A stretch of 13,931 nt of DNA from DAIRFP01 sp036794995 (lineage in GTDB: Bacteria; Desulfobacterota; Binatia; UBA9968), in NCBI GenBank assembly GCA_036794995.1, contig DAIRFP010000130.1, positions 1-13,931 of the forward strand, given 5' to 3'. Positions 1 to 7,047 of this stretch are shown one piece after another. How positions within the stretch are numbered: position 1 is the stretch's first letter; each line of letters begins with the position of its first letter. The notes under the pieces are model-generated. The model did no database searches. It worked only from the letters and a program-made list of their open reading frames with translations, and had not been told where the DNA came from. A program made the position numbers and the translations under genes.

Positions 1-26
1 GGCGATTGAGCGCAACGAAGCATATG

Positions 27-44
27 AGGCTTTTTCAGCAGCCT
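27..44 (-). terminator. Possible weak terminator hairpin after the first GAPDH gene
   Basis: Just downstream of the GAPDH stop codon there is a 5-bp stem (AGGCT at 27-31 with AGCCT at 40-44) around an 8-base loop. On the minus strand the loop carries the A-run, and no T-tract follows the stem. It is therefore a poor intrinsic terminator and may only be an imperfect repeat. Confidence 0.25.
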
Positions 45-50
45 GCTAGA

Positions 51-1064
51 CTAGAGTTCCCTTTCAGCCATTAAGGTTGCCAGGTCACCGACGCGGCAGC
101 TATACCCCCACTCATTGTCGTACCACGCCAGCACTTTCGCCATCTTCCCTTCGAGCACGACGGTGGAGAGACTATCGACGATGGAGGAAGCGGGGTTACC
201 CCGAAAATCGCTGGAAACCAGGGGCTCGTCGCAATAAACCAAGATGCCGTCGAGGCCCCCCTCGGCCGCTGTTTTTAGCGATTCGTTAATGGCATCCACC
301 GAAGCCGGCTTCTTGAGATCGATCACCAAGTCGACTACCGACACCGTGGACGTGGGCACCCTAAGGGATAACCCATGGAGCTTCCCTTTGAGTTCCGGCA
401 TGACCAGACCGATCGCTTTGGCGGCGCCGGTAGTCGTCGGGACAATGTTCATCGCACCGGCACGCGCCCGGCGCAAGTCCTTATGCATCAGGTCCAAAAT
501 CCGTTGGTCATTGGTGTAAGCGTGGGTTGTGGTCATGAGGCCGCGCTCAACGCCGAACTCTTTGTGCAGCACTTTCGCCAGGGGCGCCAGGCAGTTTGTC
601 GTACAGGAGGCGTTTGAGACGATATGGTGCTTACCGGGATCGTAGGCAGAGTCGTTGACTCCTAGAACCAGGGTGATGTCTTCGCCGGTGGCAGGTGCCG
701 TGATGATCACTTTCTTGGCGCCCGCTTCCAGATGAGCCCGGACCTGGCTGGCGTCCGTGAAGACCCCCGTCGACTCGATGACAATCTCCACTCCAAGTTT
801 TTTCCAAGGCAGACGCGAGGGATCCTTCTCGCTCAGAACCGTAATGTCCCAGTCATCGATCTTGAGCCGGCCCTCTCCGACTTCCACTTTTCCCGGGAAA
901 GGGCCGTAGGTCGAATCATAGCGAAAGAGATGAGCGTTGGTATGTAGGTCGGCCATGTCGTTAATGGCGACGACGGATAAGTCCTGCTTGTGACGCTCCA
1001 GGATTCCGCGGAGACCGAGGCGCCCAATCCGGCCAAACCCATTGATCGCTACATTCGTGGCCAT
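51..1064 (-). CDS. gap: Type I glyceraldehyde-3-phosphate dehydrogenase (copy 1)
   Basis: This cytoplasmic enzyme oxidises and phosphorylates glyceraldehyde 3-phosphate to 1,3-bisphosphoglycerate, reversibly, in glycolysis and gluconeogenesis. At 337 residues it has the normal family length. The N-terminal Rossmann motif INGFGRIGR (residues 7-15) and acidic D36 after the second strand favour NAD. The catalytic motif SNASCTTNC holds Cys154, and His181 lies in the HAYTNDQR segment. The C-terminal WYDNEWGYS motif is intact. A Shine-Dalgarno GAGGAG lies about 5 bases before the ATG, which supports this start. The phosphofructokinase gene starts divergently 353 bp away. A second copy, about 84% identical in protein, lies at 3193-4206. 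One oddity is Met193, where NAD-specific Bacillus enzymes have Pro188 (DLPHKD becomes DLMHKD), so strict NAD use is not certain. The family call is very secure. Confidence 0.98.
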   Translation of the reverse strand: MATNVAINGFGRIGRLGLRGILERHKQDLSVVAINDMADLHTNAHLFRYDSTYGPFPGKVEVGEGRLKIDDWDITVLSEKDPSRLPWKKLGVEIVIESTGVFTDASQVRAHLEAGAKKVIITAPATGEDITLVLGVNDSAYDPGKHHIVSNASCTTNCLAPLAKVLHKEFGVERGLMTTTHAYTNDQRILDLMHKDLRRARAGAMNIVPTTTGAAKAIGLVMPELKGKLHGLSLRVPTSTVSVVDLVIDLKKPASVDAINESLKTAAEGGLDGILVYCDEPLVSSDFRGNPASSIVDSLSTVVLEGKMAKVLAWYDNEWGYSCRVGDLATLMAEREL

Positions 1065-1417
1065 TCGTGCTCCTCTCCGATTCCGATACCAGATTGTCTT
1101 GCGAGGCTTCGAGTATTCTTTTGTCGAGCTTGCTATGAAGCAAAGTTCATTCCGGTTCGATGCGAGGTGATTGCCCCCTCATTTATCTAATGGTGAAACG
1201 AAAACTGGCTACCGATGGTGAGAGTTTAATCGTTCGATGCATCGTTTTTGAGCAGAGCTGAAAAGAAGACGCTTGCCGCGGGATTCGAGTCGTAGTTCAA
1301 TTCGATGTAAGGACACGCGTTCGTCTAGTGGCAACTCTATTGCTTATTCAAGTAGTCCGTGGGCAGGATAAGTGTAGGGGCGATCGTGATCGATGAAGTC
1401 AACGAAGGGCCCGCGCA
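1065..1417. other. Divergent intergenic region between gap copy 1 and phosphofructokinase
   Basis: This 353-bp stretch must contain the upstream signals of both flanking genes. I see no convincing ORF and no sigma-70 promoter close enough to consensus to call. A short inverted repeat, CGATC-GT-GATCG, lies at 1381-1392, about 25 bases before the phosphofructokinase start, and could be an operator or chance. A purine run GAAGGG at 1404-1409 is the likely ribosome binding site of that gene. Confidence 0.6.
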
Positions 1418-2749
1418 ATGATCATGGAACATAATCACAATGGCTCAAGCAAGCGTGCTCGCGTCGGTATCCTGGTTGGCGGGGGCCCTGCGCCAGGAAT
1501 CAATGGCACCATCGGCGCCGTTACCCTTGAAGCAGGCAGTCGCGGCCACGAGGTGCTCGGCATCTACGACGGCTTTTCCCATCTGATGGCGGGTACAAGG
1601 GATCGCGTCAAGATCCTTGACCATGACGAAGTCTCCCGCATTCACTTTCAGGGCGGCTCGATTCTTAACACTTCGCGCGCCAATCCGACGAAGAAGCCCG
1701 AAGATCTCGGGCGAGTGGTCGATTCGCTGCGGTCCTTGGAAATCGGTTATCTCGTTACCATCGGCGGCGACGACACCATGTACGCGGCGAGCCAGGTGGC
1801 GAAGTGTTCGGCGGGAAAAATTCGTGTCTGCCATGTACCTAAGACGATCGATAACGATCTGCCTTTGCCGGGAGAGACGCCCACGTTCGGTTTTGAAACG
1901 GCGCGGCAGTACGGCTTCGAGATCGTCCACAACCTCATGGAAGATTCCCGTACCACTAATCGTTGGTACTTTGTCGTCGTTATGGGGCGGACGGCCGGCC
2001 ATCTCGCGCTGGGGGTCGGTAAAGCCGCCGGCGCTGCGCTTTCAGTAATACCGGAGGAGTTTCCCGGCGCCGTTCACCTTGAAACCATCGGCGACCTGTT
2101 GGAGGGAGCTATCCTAAAGCGCCAGGCTTTGTGGGGCAGGCACGACGGTGTTGCCGTGGTCGCCGAAGGGTTGCTCGAGCGCATGCCGGCGGAAGAGCTT
2201 ACGTCCATCGAGGGCGTGCGGATTCTCCATGACAGCTACGGTCATCTACGCTTGGCGGAGCTCGATCTCGCCTATATTTTGAAGACCCTGGTCGAGCGGC
2301 GTTTTGCCGAGCGCGGCCAGAGCCTTACCATTGTTCACAAGACCATCGGCTACGAGCTGCGTTGTGCTCCGCCGGTGGCATTCGACTGCGCGTACGTGAA
2401 AACCCTCGGTTACGGCGCCGTGGAGTTCTTGCTGAATCCCGATGAGCAGATTTCGCAAATTGATGGGGCGCTGGTCTGTCTCGTCGACGGACAACTCCGG
2501 TACCTCAAGTTCGAGGATCTTATGGACCCCAAGACGAAGAAAACCACTGTGCGCGGGGTCGATATCTCCAAGCCGGCCTACAAAGTGGCGCGGGAATATA
2601 TGATCCGCTTGGAGCGTGAAGACTTCGAAAACCAGGAGCGCCTGGAAGCGCTGGCTCGAGCCGGATCCAGTCGGGAGAAAAGTTTATCTCCGGAAGAGTT
2701 TAGGCAGAAATTCGAGCACCTGGTGACCGACCTGGGCGGTGGGAGTTGA
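1418..2749 (+). CDS. pfp: 6-phosphofructokinase, predicted pyrophosphate-dependent
   Basis: This enzyme phosphorylates fructose 6-phosphate to fructose 1,6-bisphosphate. With pyrophosphate as donor the reaction is reversible, so it can serve glycolysis and gluconeogenesis. The 443-residue protein has the phosphate-binding loop GGGPAPGING (residues 21-30), the donor-site motif GGDDT (116-120), the catalytic motif PKTIDND (141-147, Asp145 the likely base) and MGRTAGH (189-195). In ATP-dependent enzymes the donor site reads GGDG and the catalytic loop PGTIDND. Here Asp119 and Lys142 replace those two glycines, which is the established signature of pyrophosphate-dependent enzymes. The length also suits a longer PFK subfamily rather than the roughly 320-residue bacterial PfkA. 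The start is the ATG about 8 bases after GAAGGG; an in-frame ATG two codons later is a minor alternative. The gene sits between two GAPDH genes, in keeping with a glycolytic role. The family is secure; the phosphoryl donor is inferred from the motifs. Confidence 0.93.
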   Translation: MIMEHNHNGSSKRARVGILVGGGPAPGINGTIGAVTLEAGSRGHEVLGIYDGFSHLMAGTRDRVKILDHDEVSRIHFQGGSILNTSRANPTKKPEDLGRVVDSLRSLEIGYLVTIGGDDTMYAASQVAKCSAGKIRVCHVPKTIDNDLPLPGETPTFGFETARQYGFEIVHNLMEDSRTTNRWYFVVVMGRTAGHLALGVGKAAGAALSVIPEEFPGAVHLETIGDLLEGAILKRQALWGRHDGVAVVAEGLLERMPAEELTSIEGVRILHDSYGHLRLAELDLAYILKTLVERRFAERGQSLTIVHKTIGYELRCAPPVAFDCAYVKTLGYGAVEFLLNPDEQISQIDGALVCLVDGQLRYLKFEDLMDPKTKKTTVRGVDISKPAYKVAREYMIRLEREDFENQERLEALARAGSSREKSLSPEEFRQKFEHLVTDLGGGS

Positions 2750-2794
2750 CTCAGCGACGGCTTGGGATCCGCCCGACAGGGCTGCAAGAACCCG

Positions 2795-3184
2795 TTAAAG
2801 ATCGTAGACCGGCGTGTGCAAGGCGACATGTTTGCCCAGGGCAATGGCGCTGACGATATCGGCGCGACTGACAATGCCGACGACCTCGTCTTTGCGCATG
2901 ACCGGGAGCCGTTTGATTCTATGGGTGGTCATGAGCCGGGCGATCTCCTCGACGGGGGTTTCTTCGCTGACGCTGATGATCTTCTTGCTCATGATCGCCT
3001 TAACGTCTTTACCCTTCTTGGCGACGATATCGGCTTCGGAAACCACCCCGACGATCTTGCCGTTTTTTCCGGATACCGGCGCGCCGCTAATTTGATTCTT
3101 GATCAGGGTCATCGCCAAATTCCTGATCGTGGTGTTCGGGCTGACTGTGATAACGTCTGTCGTCATGATGTGTTTGGCTAGCAT
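2795..3184 (-). CDS. Two-CBS-domain protein
   Basis: This is a 129-residue cytoplasmic protein made of little more than a tandem CBS pair (Bateman module). The first half starts MLAKHIMTTDVITV and contains SGAPVSGKNGKIVGVVSEADIV. The second half contains VKAIMSKKIISV and RIKRLPVMRKDEVVGIVSRADIV. Such modules usually bind adenine nucleotides (AMP, ATP, SAM, NAD) and act as sensors; the ligand and partner here are unknown. I chose the ATG at 3184 rather than the upstream in-frame ATG at 3241 because AGGAGG lies 4 bases before it, and because the longer form would run into the GAPDH gene. The stop of GAPDH copy 2 overlaps this ribosome binding site and only 8 bases separate the two genes, so they are almost certainly co-transcribed and may be translationally coupled. 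The gene converges with the phosphofructokinase gene, 45 bp away. Confidence 0.93.
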   Translation of the reverse strand: MLAKHIMTTDVITVSPNTTIRNLAMTLIKNQISGAPVSGKNGKIVGVVSEADIVAKKGKDVKAIMSKKIISVSEETPVEEIARLMTTHRIKRLPVMRKDEVVGIVSRADIVSAIALGKHVALHTPVYDL

Positions 3185-3192
3185 TTGACCTC

Positions 3193-4206
3193 CTATAAGT
3201 CTTTCTCTGCCATCAAGGTTGCAAGGTCGCCGACGCGGCAACTATAACCCCATTCATTATCGTACCAGGAGAGGATCTTTGCCATTTTCCTTTCTAATAC
3301 CACAGTAGATAAGCCATCCACTATCGAGGAAGCCGGATTACCACGAAAATCGCTGGAAACCAAGGGCTCGTCGCAATAGGCCAATATGCCATTAAGTTTG
3401 CCGTTCGCGGCCTGCTTCAGAGCGCTGTTCAGATCCTCAACCGAAGCCGACTTCTTGAGATCGACTACGAGATCGACCACGGAAACCGTGGAAGTCGGCA
3501 CTCTCAAAGATAGACCGTGAAGTTTGCCCTTGAGCTCCGGCATGACCAAACCGATGGCCTTGGCGGCACCGGTGCTCGTGGGAACGATATTCATCGCCGC
3601 CGCGCGCGCGCGCCGGAGGTCCTTGTGCATCAGATCCAAAATACGCTGGTCGTTGGTATAGGCGTGGGTGGTGGTCATCAAACCCCGCTCAATGCCGAAA
3701 TTGTCGTGAATGACCTTGGCTACCGGCGCCAAACAGTTGGTCGTGCAGGAGGCATTGGAGACAATGTGATGTTTGCGCGGGTTATAGGCCGAGTCATTGA
3801 CCCCCAAAACCAAAGTGATGTCTTCGTTCGTCGCCGGCGCGGTGATGATCACCTTTCTTGCGCCGGCATCGAGATGCGCTCGCACCTCGGCGGCGTCGGT
3901 AAACACGCCGGTGGACTCGATGACAATGTCGACGTTCAATTGTTTCCACGGCAGGCGCGAAGGATCTTTTTGGTTCATTACAGCAATGTTTCGTCCGTCG
4001 ATTTTGAGGATCCCTTCCCCAACTTCAATCTTGCCCGGGAATATCCCGTAGGTCGAGTCATAGCGCAACAGGTGGGCATTGGTTTGCAGATCGGCCATAT
4101 CGTTAATGGCGACGACGGTGAGTTCCTTCTTGTGCCGCTCCAGCATCGTCCGTAAACCTAAACGTCCGATGCGGCCAAACCCGTTGATCGCAACTCTAGC
4201 AGTCAT
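3193..4206 (-). CDS. gap: Type I glyceraldehyde-3-phosphate dehydrogenase (copy 2)
   Basis: This is a second full-length, 337-residue GAPDH with every key element: INGFGRIGR at 7-15, D36, the SNASCTTNC motif with Cys154, His181 and the C-terminal WYDNEWGYS. By my count it differs from copy 1 at 55 of 337 aligned positions, with no gaps, and most changes are conservative, so both copies should be active. It shares the unusual DLMHKD loop (Met193). A GGGAGG ribosome binding site lies about 4 bases before the ATG. It is the first gene of a tight pair with the CBS-domain protein. That suggests its expression is linked to an energy- or nucleotide-sensing function, unlike copy 1. The two copies could serve glycolytic and gluconeogenic flux separately, but nothing in the sequence proves this. 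Confidence 0.98.
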   Translation of the reverse strand: MTARVAINGFGRIGRLGLRTMLERHKKELTVVAINDMADLQTNAHLLRYDSTYGIFPGKIEVGEGILKIDGRNIAVMNQKDPSRLPWKQLNVDIVIESTGVFTDAAEVRAHLDAGARKVIITAPATNEDITLVLGVNDSAYNPRKHHIVSNASCTTNCLAPVAKVIHDNFGIERGLMTTTHAYTNDQRILDLMHKDLRRARAAAMNIVPTSTGAAKAIGLVMPELKGKLHGLSLRVPTSTVSVVDLVVDLKKSASVEDLNSALKQAANGKLNGILAYCDEPLVSSDFRGNPASSIVDGLSTVVLERKMAKILSWYDNEWGYSCRVGDLATLMAEKDL

Positions 4207-4568
4207 TCATCCTCCCTTGTTTTGAGCCAATCTTTATGCGTCTGACCCTCTTGAAGACGGATTCGGAATCTGCCCGCTCCCATCGAATCCTATCTCGCGC
4301 AAGTAATTCTGGTTATTTTTCTTGCTGGTGCGATTTTCGTGCCCGCGGGGTTCTCCTTGCAATCTCATGGCTTTGGCTTGTTCCCCAGGCATTTTTTTGC
4401 AGGATTGGGAAGCTTCATGGGATAAATCCCGAAACTTGAGAAATTCTCTTTAGCTGAGCAAGCCGGACACCAGCTACTACTGGCCGGATCCTTGAGCAGG
4501 TTTGTTTTCAGCGTAGCAGATATCTGTTCCAGGAAAAGAAGGGACATCAATGAAAACCAGGTCGCACT
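4207..4568. other. Intergenic region upstream of gap copy 2, downstream of threonine dehydratase
   Basis: This is 362 bp without a credible gene. Short ORFs on both strands lack ribosome binding sites and family resemblance. Two small symmetric elements are visible: GGGAT-AA-ATCCC at 4419-4430 and the 10-bp palindrome CAGATATCTG at 4517-4526. A T-run lies at 4392-4398. The promoter of the GAPDH-CBS pair is expected here on the minus strand, but I cannot place it with confidence, nor can I see an intrinsic terminator for the threonine dehydratase gene. Confidence 0.5.
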
Positions 4569-5777
4569 CTAAATCATCGTGATGATCCGAAAGCCGTCGT
4601 GGCGGAGTCCTTTGCATAGTGCTTCGATATGGTCCGTACCGGTGGTTTCGAGGATGAGTTCCACCTCGGTCTCGCCGATCGCAACCTGTCCGAAACCGCG
4701 GGTCTGACCGATTTGCAGGACATTAGCTCCCTGCTCTGCGATTCCTTGAGCGAGTCGAGCAAGGGCGCCGGGTTTGTCGGAGATCACAACGGCAAGCCGA
4801 GCCAGCCGGCCGTCTTGGATGAGTCCTTTTTCAATAATCCGAGAGATCAAGTTCATATCGATGTTGCCGCCGGAGATGACGAGTCCGACGTTGGCGTCGG
4901 CCAAGCCGATCTTCTTGTTGACTAGGGCTGCGAGGGGGACGGCAGCGGCGCCTTCCGCAACCGTTTTTTCGATTTCCAGCAGCAACAAGACGGCGTTGGC
5001 GATTTCGCCCTCGCTCACCGTGACGATCTCGTCGACGTATCGCTTCACTAAAGCAAGGGGTGTTTCGCCGACTGCACGGACAGCGATACCGTCGGCTATG
5101 GTCATAGCGGGAGGAAGACGAATGGGCCGCCCATTCGTCAACGCGGCCTTCATAGAGGGGACGGCTTCGGCCTGCGCGCCGACGATGCGAATCTTCGGAT
5201 TGAGGGTTTTAAGGACCAGTGCGATGCCTGCAATCAATCCACCCCCTCCCACCGGTACGACGACGGCATCTAGATCCGGATCTTGTTCGTAAAGTTCCAG
5301 CCCGATGGTCCCCTGGCCGGCGACGATCCAAGGGTCGTCGAAGGCGTGAATGAAAGTGAGCCCTCTTTCACTGGCGAGGCGATAAGCTTCTGTGAAAGCT
5401 TCGTCATAGTCCGCCCCGTAAAGCACGGTTTGGGCGCCATAGTGCCGCACACGGCTGACTTTAATGAGGGGCGCGTGAAGCGGCATCACGATAGTTGCCG
5501 AAATACCCAGCCGCTGGCTGTGGTAGGCGACGGCCATACCGTGATTGCCGGCACTGGCGGCGATTACGCCGCGCTTGGTTTCATCCGGCGTTAGCGTGAG
5601 TAAACGATTGAGCGCGCCCCGTTCCTTGAACGAGCCGGTGATTTGCAGGTTTTCGAGCTTAAAAAGGACTCGATTTCCGGTCAACCGGCTGATGGTTTCG
5701 GAAAACGCAAAGGGCGAAAGGTAGACTTGCTTTTGAATGCGTTCACGCGCTTCTTCAACATCGATAAAGGTGATCAT
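4569..5777 (-). CDS. ilvA: Threonine dehydratase (threonine ammonia-lyase), ACT-domain medium form
   Basis: This cytoplasmic PLP enzyme deaminates threonine (and often serine) to 2-oxobutyrate (or pyruvate), the entry to isoleucine synthesis or a catabolic step. The 402-residue protein has the fold-type II PLP domain: TGSFKERGA with the Schiff-base Lys51, ASAGNHG at 74-80 and the glycine-rich phosphate-binding loop VGGGGL at 176-181. A single ACT domain fills roughly residues 325-400 (RLAVVISDKPGALARL onward). One ACT domain and about 400 residues match the medium form, between TdcB (about 330, no ACT) and classic IlvA (about 510, two ACT-like domains). Allosteric control by an amino acid is likely. 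No other branched-chain genes lie nearby, so a biosynthetic or catabolic role cannot be decided. The ATG at 5777 lacks a clear Shine-Dalgarno sequence but gives the usual N-terminus. It is divergent from the MbfA-like gene. Confidence 0.95.
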   Translation of the reverse strand: MITFIDVEEARERIQKQVYLSPFAFSETISRLTGNRVLFKLENLQITGSFKERGALNRLLTLTPDETKRGVIAASAGNHGMAVAYHSQRLGISATIVMPLHAPLIKVSRVRHYGAQTVLYGADYDEAFTEAYRLASERGLTFIHAFDDPWIVAGQGTIGLELYEQDPDLDAVVVPVGGGGLIAGIALVLKTLNPKIRIVGAQAEAVPSMKAALTNGRPIRLPPAMTIADGIAVRAVGETPLALVKRYVDEIVTVSEGEIANAVLLLLEIEKTVAEGAAAVPLAALVNKKIGLADANVGLVISGGNIDMNLISRIIEKGLIQDGRLARLAVVISDKPGALARLAQGIAEQGANVLQIGQTRGFGQVAIGETEVELILETTGTDHIEALCKGLRHDGFRIITMI

Positions 5778-5856
5778 GCCAAAGCCACGTTAGAATGGAT
5801 GAACGGGCATATGCAAATGGAACCCCGGTAAGTTCATTTGACTGGCGCGGCCGTCT

Positions 5857-7047
5857 GTGGCAAGGGAGACGATTGAAGACAAACGTGTAAATTCGCTTGC
5901 CCACGACGCTGTATTGCCAATGAAGACAGAACAAAACATCCGTCAATCGGACGTTGCGCGCTATCAACAGAACTATCTCGTCGAAATGGATGGGATCGCG
6001 CTCTACCGTTCGATGGCCGCTGCCGAGAAGGATCAAAAGCGGGCGGCGATCTTTGAAAAACTCGCGGAGAACGAGGAACGCCACGCCAAACGTTGGACGC
6101 GGCTGATCCAATCGTTGGGCGGCACCGTGCCGAACTACCGTCGGAGCTTGCGGGTGCGCGCGCTGGGATGGCTGGCGCGCCAATTCGGTACCCACAGGGT
6201 GGTTCCGATCATTAGCAGCATGGAAGCCCGTGACGAGGCTGGATACATGCATCAGCCGGAGGCAGAGGGTTTGCCCGCCGAGGAGCGGGCGCATAGCCGG
6301 ACGTTGTGGGCCATGTCGGGAGGTTCCTCCGGGCCGTCGGCTATCATCGGGACAGAACGCTGGCACTTCACATCGCGCAGCGGCAGTTTACGGGCCGCTG
6401 TGTTCGGCATCAACGACGGTTTGGTGTCCAATTTCAGCCTCGTCATGGGTTTCGCCGGCGCCGAGGCAAAGCCTGAATATGTGCTGCTCGCCGGCGTGGC
6501 GGGGCTGCTTGCCGGTTCCTTCTCGATGGCAGCCGGGGAATATGTCTCGATGCGGGCGCAAAGGGAGCTGTTCGAGCAGCAGATCGCCATGGAGCAACAA
6601 GAGCTGGAGATGTCGCCCAAAGAAGAGGAAGAGGAGCTCTCGTTGATCTATCAGGCCAAAGGCATTCCCGAGCGTGAAGCGGCCACCCTGGCTCGCCGGA
6701 TCATCGATAATCCTAAGACCGCCATCGATACGTTGGCGCGCGAGGAGTTGGGCTTGGACCCGTCCCAGCTTGGCTCTCCGTGGATCGCGGCCGCCAGTTC
6801 TTTTGTGGCTTTCATCGCTGGCGCCTTTGTCCCGGTGCTTCCCTACCTATTCGTTGCCGGGCAACAGGCGTGGATCGCCAGCGCCTTGTTCAGTTGCCTC
6901 GCGCTGTTCGGAGTCGGCGCCCTGCTGTCGATCTTTACCGCTCGCGGTCCGCTGCTGAGCGGTCTCCGGATGCTCGGGATCGGATTGCTGGCTTCCGGGA
7001 TTACTTACACCGTGGGCTGGTTGTTGGGAGTGTCGGTTACCGGTTGA
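5857..7047 (+). CDS. mbfA: MbfA-like iron exporter: ferritin-like (rubrerythrin) domain fused to VIT1/CCC1 transporter
   Basis: The N-terminal third is a ferritin-like helical bundle with carboxylate and histidine ligands: E43 in YLVEMDG, E57, ENEERH (72-76 region), E124 and EERAH (142-146). The C-terminal part is a VIT1/CCC1 transporter with hydrophobic segments at about 178-230 (containing FGINDGLVSN and GSFSMAAGEYVSMRAQ) and about 308-395. Between them is a charged cytoplasmic segment with an EEEEE run at 256-260 that resembles the metal-binding domain of plant VIT1. In Agrobacterium and Bradyrhizobium this architecture (MbfA) exports iron across the inner membrane and protects against iron and peroxide stress. 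I infer the same role here. The start is uncertain: the GTG at 5857 gives the 396-residue form, while the ATG at 5920 (residue 22) sits just before the conserved domain; neither has a good ribosome binding site. The 3' end overlaps the alkaline phosphatase gene by 11 bp, tail to tail. Confidence 0.9.
   Translation: MARETIEDKRVNSLAHDAVLPMKTEQNIRQSDVARYQQNYLVEMDGIALYRSMAAAEKDQKRAAIFEKLAENEERHAKRWTRLIQSLGGTVPNYRRSLRVRALGWLARQFGTHRVVPIISSMEARDEAGYMHQPEAEGLPAEERAHSRTLWAMSGGSSGPSAIIGTERWHFTSRSGSLRAAVFGINDGLVSNFSLVMGFAGAEAKPEYVLLAGVAGLLAGSFSMAAGEYVSMRAQRELFEQQIAMEQQELEMSPKEEEEELSLIYQAKGIPEREAATLARRIIDNPKTAIDTLAREELGLDPSQLGSPWIAAASSFVAFIAGAFVPVLPYLFVAGQQAWIASALFSCLALFGVGALLSIFTARGPLLSGLRMLGIGLLASGITYTVGWLLGVSVTG

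Noticed and set aside
1320..1332. TTCGTCTAGTGGC, identical to part of a typical tRNA-Glu
   Set aside because: No anticodon arm, T-arm or acceptor stem follows, so the match is too short to treat as a tRNA or remnant.
1445..2002. 185-residue minus-strand ORF inside the phosphofructokinase gene
   Set aside because: It lies fully antisense to a well-conserved gene and shows only the arginine-rich composition of a shadow frame.
4365..4550. 61-residue minus-strand ORF containing a WCPAC motif
   Set aside because: The C-x-x-C is suggestive of a redox or zinc site, but the ORF has low-complexity composition, no ribosome binding site and no wider domain.
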